A stretch of 64,000 nucleotides of DNA from Alphaproteobacteria bacterium (GTDB lineage: Bacteria; Pseudomonadota; Alphaproteobacteria; JAJFFI01): the NCBI GenBank assembly GCA_030066595.1, contig JASJBI010000037.1, forward strand, positions 1 through 64,000, given 5' to 3'. The notes beneath the pieces are model-generated. The model saw nothing but the letters and a program-made list of their open reading frames with translations. It did not search any database and was not told where the DNA came from. A program made the position numbers and the translations under genes. Positions 18,687 to 28,669 of this stretch are shown here, in pieces. How positions within the stretch are numbered: the stretch's first letter is position 1; every line of letters begins with the position of its first letter.

Positions 18687-20745
18687 CGGTGCCGGTCCTG
18701 CCGCTGTCGGTGTTGACGTAAAGCCCGGTGCACTGCGCCATGGTCTCGGAGGCGCGCGAGATCGGATCGGTCATGTAGAAGTTCTCGATGCGGCGGCCGA
18801 AGGGGGCGTCCGACACCGCCTTGGGATCGCCGCCGAACGCCTGCCACGGCGCCGACTGAACGACGTCCATCTCACCGAACACCGGGTTGGCCGCGGCCAT
18901 GCGGTGGCGCAGCTGTCCGACCGTATCGAACGGCAGCGTGCGGCCCAGGACCTGCGACAGCGCGCGCAGGATCTTCCAGTCTTCCCGCGCATCCCCCGGC
19001 GGGAAAACGGCCAAGCTGGTCCGCTGGACCCGGCCCTCGGTGTTGACGTAGGTCGCCGATTTCTCCGTATAGGCGGCGCCCGGAAGGATGACGTCGGCGC
19101 GGTGGGCACCGGCGTCGCCATGATGGCCCTGGTAGATCACGAATGCGTCCGCAAGGCCCTGCATGTCGATCTCGTCCGCGCCCAAAAGGTAGACCATCTC
19201 GATCTCGCCGCTCTGGGCGCCGGCCAGGATGCCGGCGACGTCCCGGCCGCCCTCACCCGGAACGAGGCCCAGGTCCAGACCGCCGACCCGCGCGGCCGCC
19301 GTGTGCAGCATGTTGAAGCCGTTCCAGCCGTCCGCGACCATGCCGGTGGTGTCCGCGATCGCGCGGGCCAGCCCCAGCACCGCCGCGCCGTCCGGCCGGG
19401 CGAGCGCGCCCTGGCCCAGGATCAGCATCGGCCGCGCGGCGTCTTTCAGGACCTGGGCGAATCCGTGCTGGCCGGCGGCAATCTCGCCCAGCGTCTGCGG
19501 CCCGGCGCCGAGGTGCTCCGCCGGATAGGCCAGTTCCCGCGGCACTCCGACCAGGCCGACCTTGAAGCCGCCCATCAGCCAGCGCTTGCGCACGCGGGCG
19601 TTGACCAGCGGCGCCTCCCAGCGCGGGTCGGTGCCGATCAGGAGGCAGGCGTCCGCCTGTTCGATGCCGGCGATGGTGGTGTTGAACAGATAGCCGGCCC
19701 GCGCGGCCGGATCGATCTGCGCCCCGTCCTGGCGGCAATCCAGATGCGGCGAGCCCAGCCCGGCCATCAGTTCTTTCAGCGCAAACATCGCCTCGGCATC
19801 GGCCAGATCCCCGGCGATGGCCGCGAGCCGCGTCCCCGCCACGCCCTCGAGCCGCGCGGCGATGGCGTCGAAGGCCTCGCGCCAGTCCGCCTCGCGCAGC
19901 TTGCCGTTCTCGCGCACATAGGGGCGATCGAGCCGCTGACGCCTGAGGCCGTCATAGGCGAACCGGGTCTTGTCCGAGATCCATTCCTCGTTCACGTCCT
20001 CGTGCAGCCGCGGCAGGATGCGCATCACCTCGGCCCCGCGGGCGTCGACCCGGATGTTGCTGCCGACGGCGTCGAGCGCGTCGATCGATTCGGTCTTATT
20101 GAGCTCCCAGGAGCGGGCCGTGAAGGCATAGGGCTTGGAGGTCAGCGCGCCCACCGGACACAGATCGATGATGTTGCCGGACAGCTCCGAGGTCAGCGCC
20201 CGTTCGATATAGGTGCCGACCTCCATTTGCTCGCCACGACCGGTGGCGCCAAGCTCCTCGACGCCGGCGATCTCGGTCGCGAATCGGATGCAGCGGGTGC
20301 AGTGGATGCAGCGGGTCATGATGGTCTTGACCAACGGCCCGAGGTCCTTGTCCTTGACCGCCCGCTTGTTCTCGTGGAAGCGGCTGAAGCCGGTGCCGTA
20401 GGCCATGGACTGGTCCTGCAGGTCGCACTCGCCGCCCTGGTCGCAGATCGGGCAGTCCAGCGGGTGATTGATCAGCAGGAACTCCATCACCCCCTCGCGC
20501 GCCTTGCGGGCGACCGGAGAGTTGGTGTGCACGACCATGCCGTCCGCCGCCGGCATGGCGCAGGACGCCACCGGTTTCGGCGCCTTCTCCATCTCGACCA
20601 GGCACATGCGGCAGTTGCCGGCGATCGACAGGCGCTCGTGGAAACAGAAGCGGGGGATCTCCGCCCCGGCCGCCTCGCAGGCCTGTAGCACGGTTATGCC
20701 GTCCTCGACCTCGATCTCGGTGCCGTCGATCGTCAGTTTCGGCAT
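18679..20745 (-). CDS. nuoG: NADH-quinone oxidoreductase subunit G
   Basis: A 688-residue subunit with an N-terminal ferredoxin domain followed by a molybdopterin-oxidoreductase-like domain. Cluster ligands are visible in CRMCLVE (2Fe-2S), [13 protein letters not shown] (4Fe-4S with the His/Cys-type site nearby) and [10 protein letters not shown] (4Fe-4S). Its length matches the alphaproteobacterial/mitochondrial NDUFS1 type rather than the longer enterobacterial form. It starts 9 bp after nuoF and overlaps nuoH by 8 bp. Confidence 0.97.
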   Translation of the reverse strand: MPKLTIDGTEIEVEDGITVLQACEAAGAEIPRFCFHERLSIAGNCRMCLVEMEKAPKPVASCAMPAADGMVVHTNSPVARKAREGVMEFLLINHPLDCPICDQGGECDLQDQSMAYGTGFSRFHENKRAVKDKDLGPLVKTIMTRCIHCTRCIRFATEIAGVEELGATGRGEQMEVGTYIERALTSELSGNIIDLCPVGALTSKPYAFTARSWELNKTESIDALDAVGSNIRVDARGAEVMRILPRLHEDVNEEWISDKTRFAYDGLRRQRLDRPYVRENGKLREADWREAFDAIAARLEGVAGTRLAAIAGDLADAEAMFALKELMAGLGSPHLDCRQDGAQIDPAARAGYLFNTTIAGIEQADACLLIGTDPRWEAPLVNARVRKRWLMGGFKVGLVGVPRELAYPAEHLGAGPQTLGEIAAGQHGFAQVLKDAARPMLILGQGALARPDGAAVLGLARAIADTTGMVADGWNGFNMLHTAAARVGGLDLGLVPGEGGRDVAGILAGAQSGEIEMVYLLGADEIDMQGLADAFVIYQGHHGDAGAHRADVILPGAAYTEKSATYVNTEGRVQRTSLAVFPPGDAREDWKILRALSQVLGRTLPFDTVGQLRHRMAAANPVFGEMDVVQSAPWQAFGGDPKAVSDAPFGRRIENFYMTDPISRASETMAQCTGLYVNTDSGRTGTDG

Positions 20746-20754
20746 GCCCCGCTC

Positions 20755-22053
<1,299 letters not shown>

Positions 22054-22063
22054 CGCCCCGCTC

Positions 22064-22678
22064 CTACGCCTTGATCGTGGTGAGGGTGGTCGGCCCCGAA
22101 ATCGGTGCCGAGGTCTGGCGGTCCACCTGGGGACCCGGCTCCGGGCGCTGCCCCTCTTTGAGCGCGCGCAACAGGGCCCGCGTGCGGTCGTAGTCCAGAT
22201 CCTCGTAGTAGTCGTCGTTGAGCTGCAGCATGGGTGCGTTGCAGCAGGCGCCCAGGCATTCCACCTCGGCGATGGTGAACTGGCCATCCGCGGTGGTCTC
22301 GCCGACGCCGATGCCAAGCTCATCCTGGCAAGCCCGCACGACGTCGTCCGAGCCGCAGAGCCAGCAGGGCGTGGTGGTGCAGAGCTGGAGGAAATGCGTC
22401 CCGACAGGCGCCAGGTTGAACATGGTGTAGAAGGTCGCCACCTCGTAGACCCGGATCCGGGGCATGTCCAGGAGCTCGGCCACATGGTCCATGGCCGCCT
22501 GGGGCAGCCAATTGCCGGACTGCCGCTGGGCCAGATCCAAGAGCGGCAGCACCGCGCTGGCCTGTCGGCCGGGCGGATACTTGGCGATATAGGCCTTCGC
22601 CTTTTCCAGATAGTCCGGCGCAAAGGCGAAGCTTTCCGGCTGGTCCACGCCGGCCGGTGGGGAGGATCGGTCGGTCAT
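22064..22678 (-). CDS. nuoE: NADH-quinone oxidoreductase subunit E
   Basis: A 204-residue thioredoxin-like subunit with one 2Fe-2S cluster. The four ligands are in [14 protein letters not shown] and [11 protein letters not shown] low-complexity C-terminal tail of about 35 residues is common in this class. The start overlaps the nuoD stop codon by 4 bp. Confidence 0.96.
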   Translation of the reverse strand: MTDRSSPPAGVDQPESFAFAPDYLEKAKAYIAKYPPGRQASAVLPLLDLAQRQSGNWLPQAAMDHVAELLDMPRIRVYEVATFYTMFNLAPVGTHFLQLCTTTPCWLCGSDDVVRACQDELGIGVGETTADGQFTIAEVECLGACCNAPMLQLNDDYYEDLDYDRTRALLRALKEGQRPEPGPQVDRQTSAPISGPTTLTTIKA

Positions 22679-23853
22679 CGATCAATCTCGCCGAACACGA
22701 TGTCCATGGAGCCGATGATCGCCACCAGATCGGCCAGCATATGTCCCCTGGACAGGAAGTCGCAGGCTTGCAGGAACGCGAAGCCGGGCGCGCGGATCTT
22801 GCACCGGTAGGGCTTGTTGGTGCCGTCCGCCACCAGATAGACCGCGAACTCGCCCTTGGGCGCCTCGACCGCCGCGTAGGTTTCTCCGGCGGGAACCTTG
22901 TAGCCCTCGGTGTAGAGCTTGAAGTGGTTGATCAGCGATTCCATGGACCGCTTCATGTCCGCCCGCTTGGGCGGGGCGATCCTGCTGTCCTGGGTCTTGA
23001 CCGGGCCTGCGGGCATCTCTTCCAGGCACTGGCGCATGATGCGCAGGCTCTGGCGCATTTCCTCGACGCGCACCAGATAGCGCGCGTAGCAGTCGCCGGT
23101 CTTGCCCACCGGGATGTCGAAATCGATGCGGTCATAGGCGTCATAGGGCTGGGCCTTGCGCAGGTCCCAGGCATGGTTCGAGGCGCGCAGCATCGGACCG
23201 CTCAGGCCCCAGTCGAGCGCCTCCTCGGGGCTCACCACGCCGATGTCCACGGTGCGCTGCTTGAAGATGCGATTCTCGGTCAGCAGGGTCTCCATGTCGT
23301 CGATGAACTTGGGAAACCGGTCGCAGAAGGCGAGAATGTCGTCCGCCAGCCCCGCCGGCATGTCCTGATGGACCCCGCCGGGCCGGAAATAGGCGGCGTG
23401 CAGCCGCGCCCCGGAGACCCGCTCGTAGTACTCCATCAGATATTCGCGCTCCTCGAACCCCCACAACAGCGGCGTCATCGCGCCGACGTCGAGCGCGAAC
23501 GTGGTCAGGTTGAGCAGGTGATTGAGGATGCGCCCGATTTCGCTGTACAGCACGCGGATGTACTGGCCCCGCTCCGGCACCTCGATGCCCAAGAGCTTCT
23601 CGACCCCCAGGGCGAAGGCATGCTCCTGGTTCATCGGCGAGACATAGTCCAGCCGGTCGAAATACGGCACCGCCTGCAGATAGGTCTTGTACTCGATAAG
23701 CTTCTCGGTGCCGCGGTGCAGCAGGCCCACATGCGGGTCGGCACGCTCGACCACCTCGCCATCCATCTCGAGCACCAGCCGCAGCACGCCGTGCGCCGCG
23801 GGATGCTGGGGACCGAAGTTGACGTTGAAGTTCTTGATCTCGACTTCGGCCAT
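22675..23853 (-). CDS. nuoD: NADH-quinone oxidoreductase subunit D
   Basis: A 392-residue 49-kDa-type subunit that forms the quinone site with NuoB. Typical stretches are [15 protein letters not shown] at the start and [14 protein letters not shown], which includes the quinone-site His. The ATG at 23853 was chosen; a GTG one codon earlier is possible. NuoC and NuoD are separate genes here, unlike the fused enterobacterial form, and touch by one base. Confidence 0.97.
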   Translation of the reverse strand: MAEVEIKNFNVNFGPQHPAAHGVLRLVLEMDGEVVERADPHVGLLHRGTEKLIEYKTYLQAVPYFDRLDYVSPMNQEHAFALGVEKLLGIEVPERGQYIRVLYSEIGRILNHLLNLTTFALDVGAMTPLLWGFEEREYLMEYYERVSGARLHAAYFRPGGVHQDMPAGLADDILAFCDRFPKFIDDMETLLTENRIFKQRTVDIGVVSPEEALDWGLSGPMLRASNHAWDLRKAQPYDAYDRIDFDIPVGKTGDCYARYLVRVEEMRQSLRIMRQCLEEMPAGPVKTQDSRIAPPKRADMKRSMESLINHFKLYTEGYKVPAGETYAAVEAPKGEFAVYLVADGTNKPYRCKIRAPGFAFLQACDFLSRGHMLADLVAIIGSMDIVFGEIDR

Positions 23854-24485
23854 CACGCCCCCTTGTCCGGCGCCTCGCCATCACCACCGGCCGCCTTCTC
23901 GTCGCCCGGCAGGATCTCCCGCGCCCCTTCCCAGGGGCTCAGGAAGTCGAAGCTGCGGAACTCCTGGGTCAGGCTCACGGGTTCGTAGACGACCCGTTTC
24001 TGCTCCTCGTCATAGCGCACCTCGACATAGCCCGTGAGCGGGAAGTCCTTGCGCATGGGATGTCCCTCGAACCCATAGTCCGTGAGAATGCGCCTGAGGT
24101 CCGGATGATCCGAGAAGAGCACGCCGTAGAGATCCCAAACCTCGCGTTCGTACCAGCCGGCCGCGCTGAACGCAGGCGTCAGCGACGCCACCGGCGTGGT
24201 TTCGTCCGTCGTGACCTTGAGCCTGATGCGCAGGTTCTGGCTCACGCTGAGCAGGTTGTAGACGACCTCGAAGCGCTCCGGCCGGTCCGGGTAGTCGACG
24301 CCGCAGATGTCCACCAGCGCCTTGAACTGGCAATTGCTGTCGTCGCGGAGGAACGTCGCCACCTTGACGATCGACTCGCGGCCGACCCGCAACATGAGCT
24401 CGCCATGCGCCAGATCGACGGCGAGGATGTCGTCCGGCAGACTGGCCGCGACATACTCTCCTAGCTCTCTCAAGGCTTCGTCCAT
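23853..24485 (-). CDS. nuoC: NADH-quinone oxidoreductase subunit C
   Basis: A 210-residue 30-kDa-type subunit of the peripheral arm. The signature [11 protein letters not shown] and the stretch [19 protein letters not shown] followed by [13 protein letters not shown] identify it. A C-terminal tail after residue 185 is rich in Glu, Gly and Asp. It lies 36 bp after nuoB. Confidence 0.97.
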   Translation of the reverse strand: MDEALRELGEYVAASLPDDILAVDLAHGELMLRVGRESIVKVATFLRDDSNCQFKALVDICGVDYPDRPERFEVVYNLLSVSQNLRIRLKVTTDETTPVASLTPAFSAAGWYEREVWDLYGVLFSDHPDLRRILTDYGFEGHPMRKDFPLTGYVEVRYDEEQKRVVYEPVSLTQEFRSFDFLSPWEGAREILPGDEKAAGGDGEAPDKGA

Positions 24486-24521
24486 TGAAACTCCGTGCTG
24501 ACGCTGCGAGCGGCCGGCGGA

Positions 24522-25067
24522 TCACCGGGCGATGGTTTCGACGCGCTTGATCTTCTTTTGCAGCTGGAGAATACCGTAGAGGAGGGCTTCCGCCGTCGGC
24601 GGACAGCCGGGCACGTAGACATCGACCGGCACGACGCGGTCGCAGCCGCGCACCACCGAATAGGAATAGTGGTAATAGCCGCCGCCATTGGCGCAGGAGC
24701 CCATCGAGATCACGTAGCGGGGCTCCGCCATCTGGTCGTACACCTTGCGCAGGGCGGGCGCCATCTTGTTGGTCAGCGTGCCGGCGACGATCATCAGGTC
24801 GGACTGGCGCGGGCTCGGCCGAAACAGCAGCCCGAACCGGTCCATGTCGTAGCGGCTGGCCGCCGAATGCATCATCTCGACCGCGCAGCAGGCCAGACCG
24901 AAGGACATCGGCCAGAGCGATCCGCTGCGCGCCCAGTTCACGACCTTGTCGAGCTGGGCGACCAGGAAACCCTTGGAATTGAGCTCGTCGACCAAATAGC
25001 CGTCCAGCCGACCGTCAGTCTCTGGGCCGGGCATGGGACCGCGGGCAACAGTCGGCTCTACTCCCAT
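24522..25067 (-). CDS. nuoB: NADH-quinone oxidoreductase subunit B
   Basis: A 181-residue subunit that holds the terminal 4Fe-4S cluster N2. The ligands lie in [10 protein letters not shown] (tandem Cys), [10 protein letters not shown] and [14 protein letters not shown]. The start [10 protein letters not shown] was chosen; the in-frame upstream extension is an antisense or out-of-frame copy of nuoA sequence. It overlaps nuoA by 10 bp. Confidence 0.97.
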   Translation of the reverse strand: MGVEPTVARGPMPGPETDGRLDGYLVDELNSKGFLVAQLDKVVNWARSGSLWPMSFGLACCAVEMMHSAASRYDMDRFGLLFRPSPRQSDLMIVAGTLTNKMAPALRKVYDQMAEPRYVISMGSCANGGGYYHYSYSVVRGCDRVVPVDVYVPGCPPTAEALLYGILQLQKKIKRVETIAR

Positions 25068-25423
25068 TCCAGCGCTCCCTTCTTCCACTCGTAGATGAAG
25101 CCCACCGTGAGGATCACGAGAAAGATAACCATCGACCAAAAACCGAAAAGCCCAATATCTCCCAATGAGATAGCCCAGGGAAACAAAAAGGCAACTTCCA
25201 GATCGAAGATGATGAACAGGATCGCGACCAGGTAGAAGCGCACGTCGAACTGCTTGCGCGAATCGCTGAACGCGTCGAAGCCGCATTCGTAAGCCGAGAG
25301 CTTTTCGGAGTCGGGCCGCTGGTGCGCGATGATGTAGGAGGCGACGATGATCGCCACGGACAGGGCCAAGGCGATGCCGAAAAAGACCAGGATCGGCAAG
25401 TACTCGATCAGCAGTTCGTTCAT
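25058..25423 (-). CDS. nuoA: NADH-quinone oxidoreductase subunit A
   Basis: A 121-residue subunit with three membrane helices. The conserved loop [12 protein letters not shown], with its essential Cys near the quinone chamber, is present, as is [20 protein letters not shown] at the end. It is the first gene of the nuoA-N operon. The promoter must lie in the 160 bp up to the tRNA-Asp gene; no strong sigma70 match is obvious there. Confidence 0.97.
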   Translation of the reverse strand: MNELLIEYLPILVFFGIALALSVAIIVASYIIAHQRPDSEKLSAYECGFDAFSDSRKQFDVRFYLVAILFIIFDLEVAFLFPWAISLGDIGLFGFWSMVIFLVILTVGFIYEWKKGALEWE

Positions 25424-25583
25424 TCGGCCCCCGCTTCGGCAGCCACGTCCCCCATCGTGGCGCGGCCTAAGATAAGCCGAGAGGGATGACATTGAAAGGC
25501 CGGATTGGAGCGGCAAAAAGCCACGTCAGCGGCCGTCAGTTCGGCGCGGCATCGGCGATCTGGATGGGACGCACCCGGGGAAA

Positions 25584-25661
25584 TGGCGGGAGTGACGGGA
25601 CTCGAACCCGCGGCCTCTGGCGTGACAGGCCAGCGCTCTAACCAAACTGAGCTACACCCCC
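25584..25661 (-). tRNA. tRNA-Asp (anticodon GTC)
   Basis: The minus strand begins GGGGGTGTAGCTCAGTTTGG and folds as a full cloverleaf: a 7-bp acceptor stem GGGGGTG/CACTCCC (one G-U pair), an anticodon loop CCTGTCACG with GTC, the T-arm GCGGGTTCGAGTCCCGT, discriminator G and an encoded CCA. It lies just upstream of nuoA and in the same direction. I see no duplicated tRNA 3' end nearby that would mark an integration site. Confidence 0.97.
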
Positions 25662-25697
25662 GGGGAGGACGCTTCCTCGGGCGCCCGGGCTGAGGCT

Positions 25698-25726
25698 CAT
25701 GTACTGCGTCCCCCGACAGGTGTCAA
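25698..25726 (-). promoter_or_regulatory. Sigma70-type promoter of tRNA-Asp
   Basis: On the minus strand TTGACA (25721-25726) is followed after exactly 17 bp by TACATG (25698-25703), placing transcription start roughly 30 bp before the tRNA 5' end. The -35 box is a perfect consensus match. Confidence 0.75.
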
Positions 25727-25808
25727 GGAACCGAGGTCGTCGGCCCAGACCGGAGCGTGGGCCGTTGCTTGAGCTTGCAATTCCTCTGGCCGGCCCGGCC
25801 CCCGATCG

Positions 25809-26960
25809 TCAGGTCCTTGCTCGCGTCGGCCGGCGCAGCGCCCATGCCCGCATGCCGCGACGGCAGGGCTCTTCGACCCAGAGATGGAGGAACACCGCAG
25901 ACGTAAGGATCAAGGCGACAAATAGCGCCAGGACCACCGTCTTCGGAACGAGGTCGGCGCCCGCCCAGACCCCCAAAGGAATCAAGCAGAACATGATCTC
26001 GATGTACACGGCCTGGATCATGTACAGGGAGAACGAAACGCGCCCCCAGGCCAACATCGATGGCCGGCGCAACCAGCGGCTTACGGCACAGGTTTCCAAT
26101 GCGAGCCCATAGACGACCAGGCACAAGAGCGGCGGCGCCCAGGTCAAAGTGTTGAATCCGGCCCGGTGCCCGATCAGGCCGACCACCATGATCGTCGCAA
26201 TGACCACCGGGATCACCGCGCTCCACTCGATCCCACGCCCTAGGCCTCGCAGATACAGGCGATAGAGCATGCAGCCGGCGAAGAATCCCGCTGCGATCCG
26301 GATCAGCCCATAGGCCATAATTCCGCGCAAATCGGTCGACGCATAGATGCCGCCTGCGATCAAGAAGACCGTCAGCAGAGCCAGCATGTGCGCCTTCGCC
26401 CTTTCGGCGGCCAGCGCCATCGCGAGAAAGCCGGGAAACAACAGATAGGCCGCCCACTCGGCCGAGATCGACCAGGAAGGGATATTCCAGGACTTCACGA
26501 TCGGCAAGGACCAGCCGTGGACCATCAGAATGTTCGCGATGAGAAGGCCGTCCGTATATCGCGCCGGTCCCACCACACGCATGTCGATGGTCTTCGCCAG
26601 AAGTATCCACCCCGCCAGCAGCGCCAGAGTGAACAGATGGACCGGATAAAGGCGAGAGAGGCGTGCCCAAAGAAAGCGGCGGTAGTTCTGCCAGGAGAAG
26701 GTGGCGAACCGGTTCGCGTAATTGTACGAAATGATGAAGCCGCTCAGGATGAAGAACAGATCGACGCCAAGATAGCCGGTGCGGGAAAACACGGCGAAGA
26801 CATTCCACATGTCCGGAAAGGCGGCGGCAACAAAGGGCCGGAGGTGATAGAGCAGCACCCAGAAGGCCGCCACCGCGCGGAGACCCGTGAGCGCCTCGAT
26901 TTCAAGCTTGCCGGTGCCAGCGCTGGATATGCCTGTCCCGCAACTCGATGCACGCAACAA
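25809..26960 (-). CDS. Acyltransferase 3 family membrane protein
   Basis: The protein has 383 residues with about ten membrane helices in the acyltransferase_3 (OafA-like) family, which O-acylates surface sugars or lipids. The catalytic-type His lies in LLYHLRPF (about residue 39), and FSRTGYLGVDLFFILSGFI and WARLSRLYPVH are typical. A TTG start at 26960 is preceded by AGGTGG at a suitable distance; no ATG gives a better start. It is not next to polysaccharide genes, so the substrate is unknown. A 193-bp AT-richer gap separates it from the divergent PilZ gene. Confidence 0.85.
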   Translation of the reverse strand: MLRASSCGTGISSAGTGKLEIEALTGLRAVAAFWVLLYHLRPFVAAAFPDMWNVFAVFSRTGYLGVDLFFILSGFIISYNYANRFATFSWQNYRRFLWARLSRLYPVHLFTLALLAGWILLAKTIDMRVVGPARYTDGLLIANILMVHGWSLPIVKSWNIPSWSISAEWAAYLLFPGFLAMALAAERAKAHMLALLTVFLIAGGIYASTDLRGIMAYGLIRIAAGFFAGCMLYRLYLRGLGRGIEWSAVIPVVIATIMVVGLIGHRAGFNTLTWAPPLLCLVVYGLALETCAVSRWLRRPSMLAWGRVSFSLYMIQAVYIEIMFCLIPLGVWAGADLVPKTVVLALFVALILTSAVFLHLWVEEPCRRGMRAWALRRPTRART

Positions 26961-27153
26961 ATTGAGCCACCTGATATGCCGGACGGACCTCGGCGAACAG
27001 GATTGTCCTGCAACTATGAATATATAGCTAAAGTTAGAAATTCTGGGAAACCGATACTCTAACCGCGCGCGATTCCGTGCCTGCGGAGACCATTAAGGGT
27101 TTGGTGACCCTCCTTAACGATAATCGAGGTGCAATCGGCCGAGATATCGAAGC

Positions 27154-27540
27154 ATGTCCATCACTCGCGTGATCGCGCCACAGCTCAAGAACCGCCGGCG
27201 GGACCGGCGCCGGGAGCACGACCCCATCGAGGTCAAGATCGAGGGCGAGATCTGCGCCTGCGCGGACTGGAGCCTGGGCGGCTTTCAGGTCAACACCTTC
27301 GAAGGCTTCGTCCTGCCCGGCACGGTACTGCCGATCACCTTGATCGTCACCGCCGGCGACCACACCCTGCGCCACAAGGTGGAGTGCCAGGTGGTGCGCA
27401 TGGACCCGGGAAGACGAACCCTCGCGGCGCGCTTCACGACCCTGCCGACGGACGCCGTCGCGACGCTCGAGGGCGTCCAGACGGGCCGCTTCCGCCGCGC
27501 GCAACTGCGCAAGTTCCCGAGCCGCAAGCGGGGCCGTTAG
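27154..27540 (+). CDS. PilZ domain protein
   Basis: A 128-residue single-domain PilZ protein. The two cyclic-di-GMP motifs are present: RRRDRRRE (RxxxR, about residue 15) and DWSLGG (D/NxSxxG, about 46). It is likely a cyclic-di-GMP-responsive effector for motility or surface behaviour, although no flagellar genes are in the window. Its stop codon TAG is formed by the TA flank and first base of the MITE at 27538-27929. Before insertion the same TAG would have been formed by the flanks. The C-terminal 18 residues are strongly basic. Confidence 0.88.
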   Translation: MSITRVIAPQLKNRRRDRRREHDPIEVKIEGEICACADWSLGGFQVNTFEGFVLPGTVLPITLIVTAGDHTLRHKVECQVVRMDPGRRTLAARFTTLPTDAVATLEGVQTGRFRRAQLRKFPSRKRGR

Positions 27541-27929
27541 AGCACTATCCGACCATATGGACCCATTCTGCCGGAGGCGTTTTTTGCCATGACCAGAAAA
27601 GCGCCGCCGAGCGTATCCGTCATACGATCAAGGCGTTTGACGACGTCATGGCGAAAAAGGCCCCGGCCCTTAAGCGGTCCGTTGAAGCGGCGGCACCGGC
27701 CCACACCCCCACCCGGCCACCCACAAGGATACTGGCGTTGGGTGGCCGGGTGGGGGTGTGGGCCGGCGCGACCGCATGTGCCAGCGGACAGAAGGGTTGC
27801 GTTTGGGCGGGCATCCGCAGCGTTGCCGCCCTTACCCGATGCTCCGGCATCGCGTTGCGGACGGCGCCTGGCGGGCTGCCGCGCCCAAACCGCAACAGAA
27901 TTGACTCCATATGGTCGGAAAGTGCTCTA
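27538..27929. mobile_element. MITE-like element, copy 2
   Basis: This 392-bp element is flanked by TA with terminal inverted repeats TAGAGCACTATCCGACCATA and, from the other end, TAGAGCACTTTCCGACCATA. It matches copy 1 (854-1247) along its whole length at about nine in ten bases by eye, except that the 17-nt central loop is inverted. It sits exactly between the stop codons of the convergent PilZ and response-regulator genes. Joining the flanks across a single TA gives overlapping TAG and TAA stops, so neither protein was altered by the insertion. No transposase is present. Confidence 0.85.
27700..27762. repeat. Perfect 23-bp inverted repeat with inverted loop in MITE copy 2
   Basis: The arms 27700-27722 and 27740-27762 equal those of copy 1. 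The loop ACAAGGATACTGGCGTT (27723-27739) matches the reverse complement of the copy-1 loop at 16 of 17 bases. The hairpin may stop transcription from both convergent neighbours. Confidence 0.95.
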
Positions 27930-28565
27930 GAGGGCGACCATCTGGTTCTTGACCGCGAACTGGATGAGCTGGGCCGAGTTCCTGATCCGGAGCTCGTTCA
28001 TGATCCGGTACTTGTGGAACGCCACCGTGCGCGGCGCCACATTGAGGATTGCCGCAGCCTCCTTCATGGATCGGCCCTCCGCCAGGAGCTGGAGCACCTC
28101 CCGCTGTCGCGGCGTCAGCCTGGCCGAAGCCTCTCGGTGCCCCTTTCCTTGCGCGAGCGACGCCACCATCCCGGCCGTCACCAGGGGCGAGACATAGGAG
28201 CGGCCCATGCGCACTTCACGGATGGCATGAAACAGCTCCTCCGCGGCGCATCGTTTCAAGACATAGCCGGAGGCCCCGGCGCGAAACGCCTCGGCGACCA
28301 GATCCGGGTCTTCGTTGACGGTCAGGTAAATGAGCCGTGCGCGCGGCAAGGCGCGCTTCAGCCGCTCGCCTGCATCCAGGCCGTTCAGCACCGGCATGGA
28401 GACGTCCAACACAATGATATCCGGCTTAAGCGCCCGGGCCTTGGTCAACAGCTCCCGACCATCGGCCGCCGTCCCGACGATGTCGCATTCAGGCTCGAGC
28501 AGCCTGGAAAACGCATCCAGCAGCAGCGCGTGATCGTCCGCAAGCAGCACGCGAGGCCGAATCAT
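27927..28565 (-). CDS. LuxR/NarL-family response regulator
   Basis: The protein has 212 residues: a receiver domain (1-120) with the acidic pair D10-D11, phospho-acceptor D54 in VLDVSMPVLNG and Lys in GYVLKRCA, then a LuxR-type helix-turn-helix (about 148-210) starting LTPRQREVLQLLAEGRSMKE. It lies 104 bp downstream of the large histidine kinase in the same orientation, so the two form a NarX/NarL-like pair. Its TAG stop uses the end of MITE copy 2; the uninterrupted site would have given TAA at the same position. Confidence 0.93.
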   Translation of the reverse strand: MIRPRVLLADDHALLLDAFSRLLEPECDIVGTAADGRELLTKARALKPDIIVLDVSMPVLNGLDAGERLKRALPRARLIYLTVNEDPDLVAEAFRAGASGYVLKRCAAEELFHAIREVRMGRSYVSPLVTAGMVASLAQGKGHREASARLTPRQREVLQLLAEGRSMKEAAAILNVAPRTVAFHKYRIMNELRIRNSAQLIQFAVKNQMVAL

Positions 28566-28669
28566 TGCTCCCCCTTCGGTGGCCCGCCAGTCCTAACCTC
28601 AATCAGTATAGGTCAGAAATCACCGCGAACACCACCCTACTCTGGTCTACGGAACGCGATCCTCCATGG

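Noticed and set aside
22675-24485. Fused nuoCD gene
   Set aside because: nuoC has its own stop and nuoD its own start (one-base overlap), so they are separate genes.
25584-26960. tRNA-Asp plus acyltransferase as a possible integration hot spot
   Set aside because: No integrase and no repeated tRNA 3' end were found in the neighbouring sequence.
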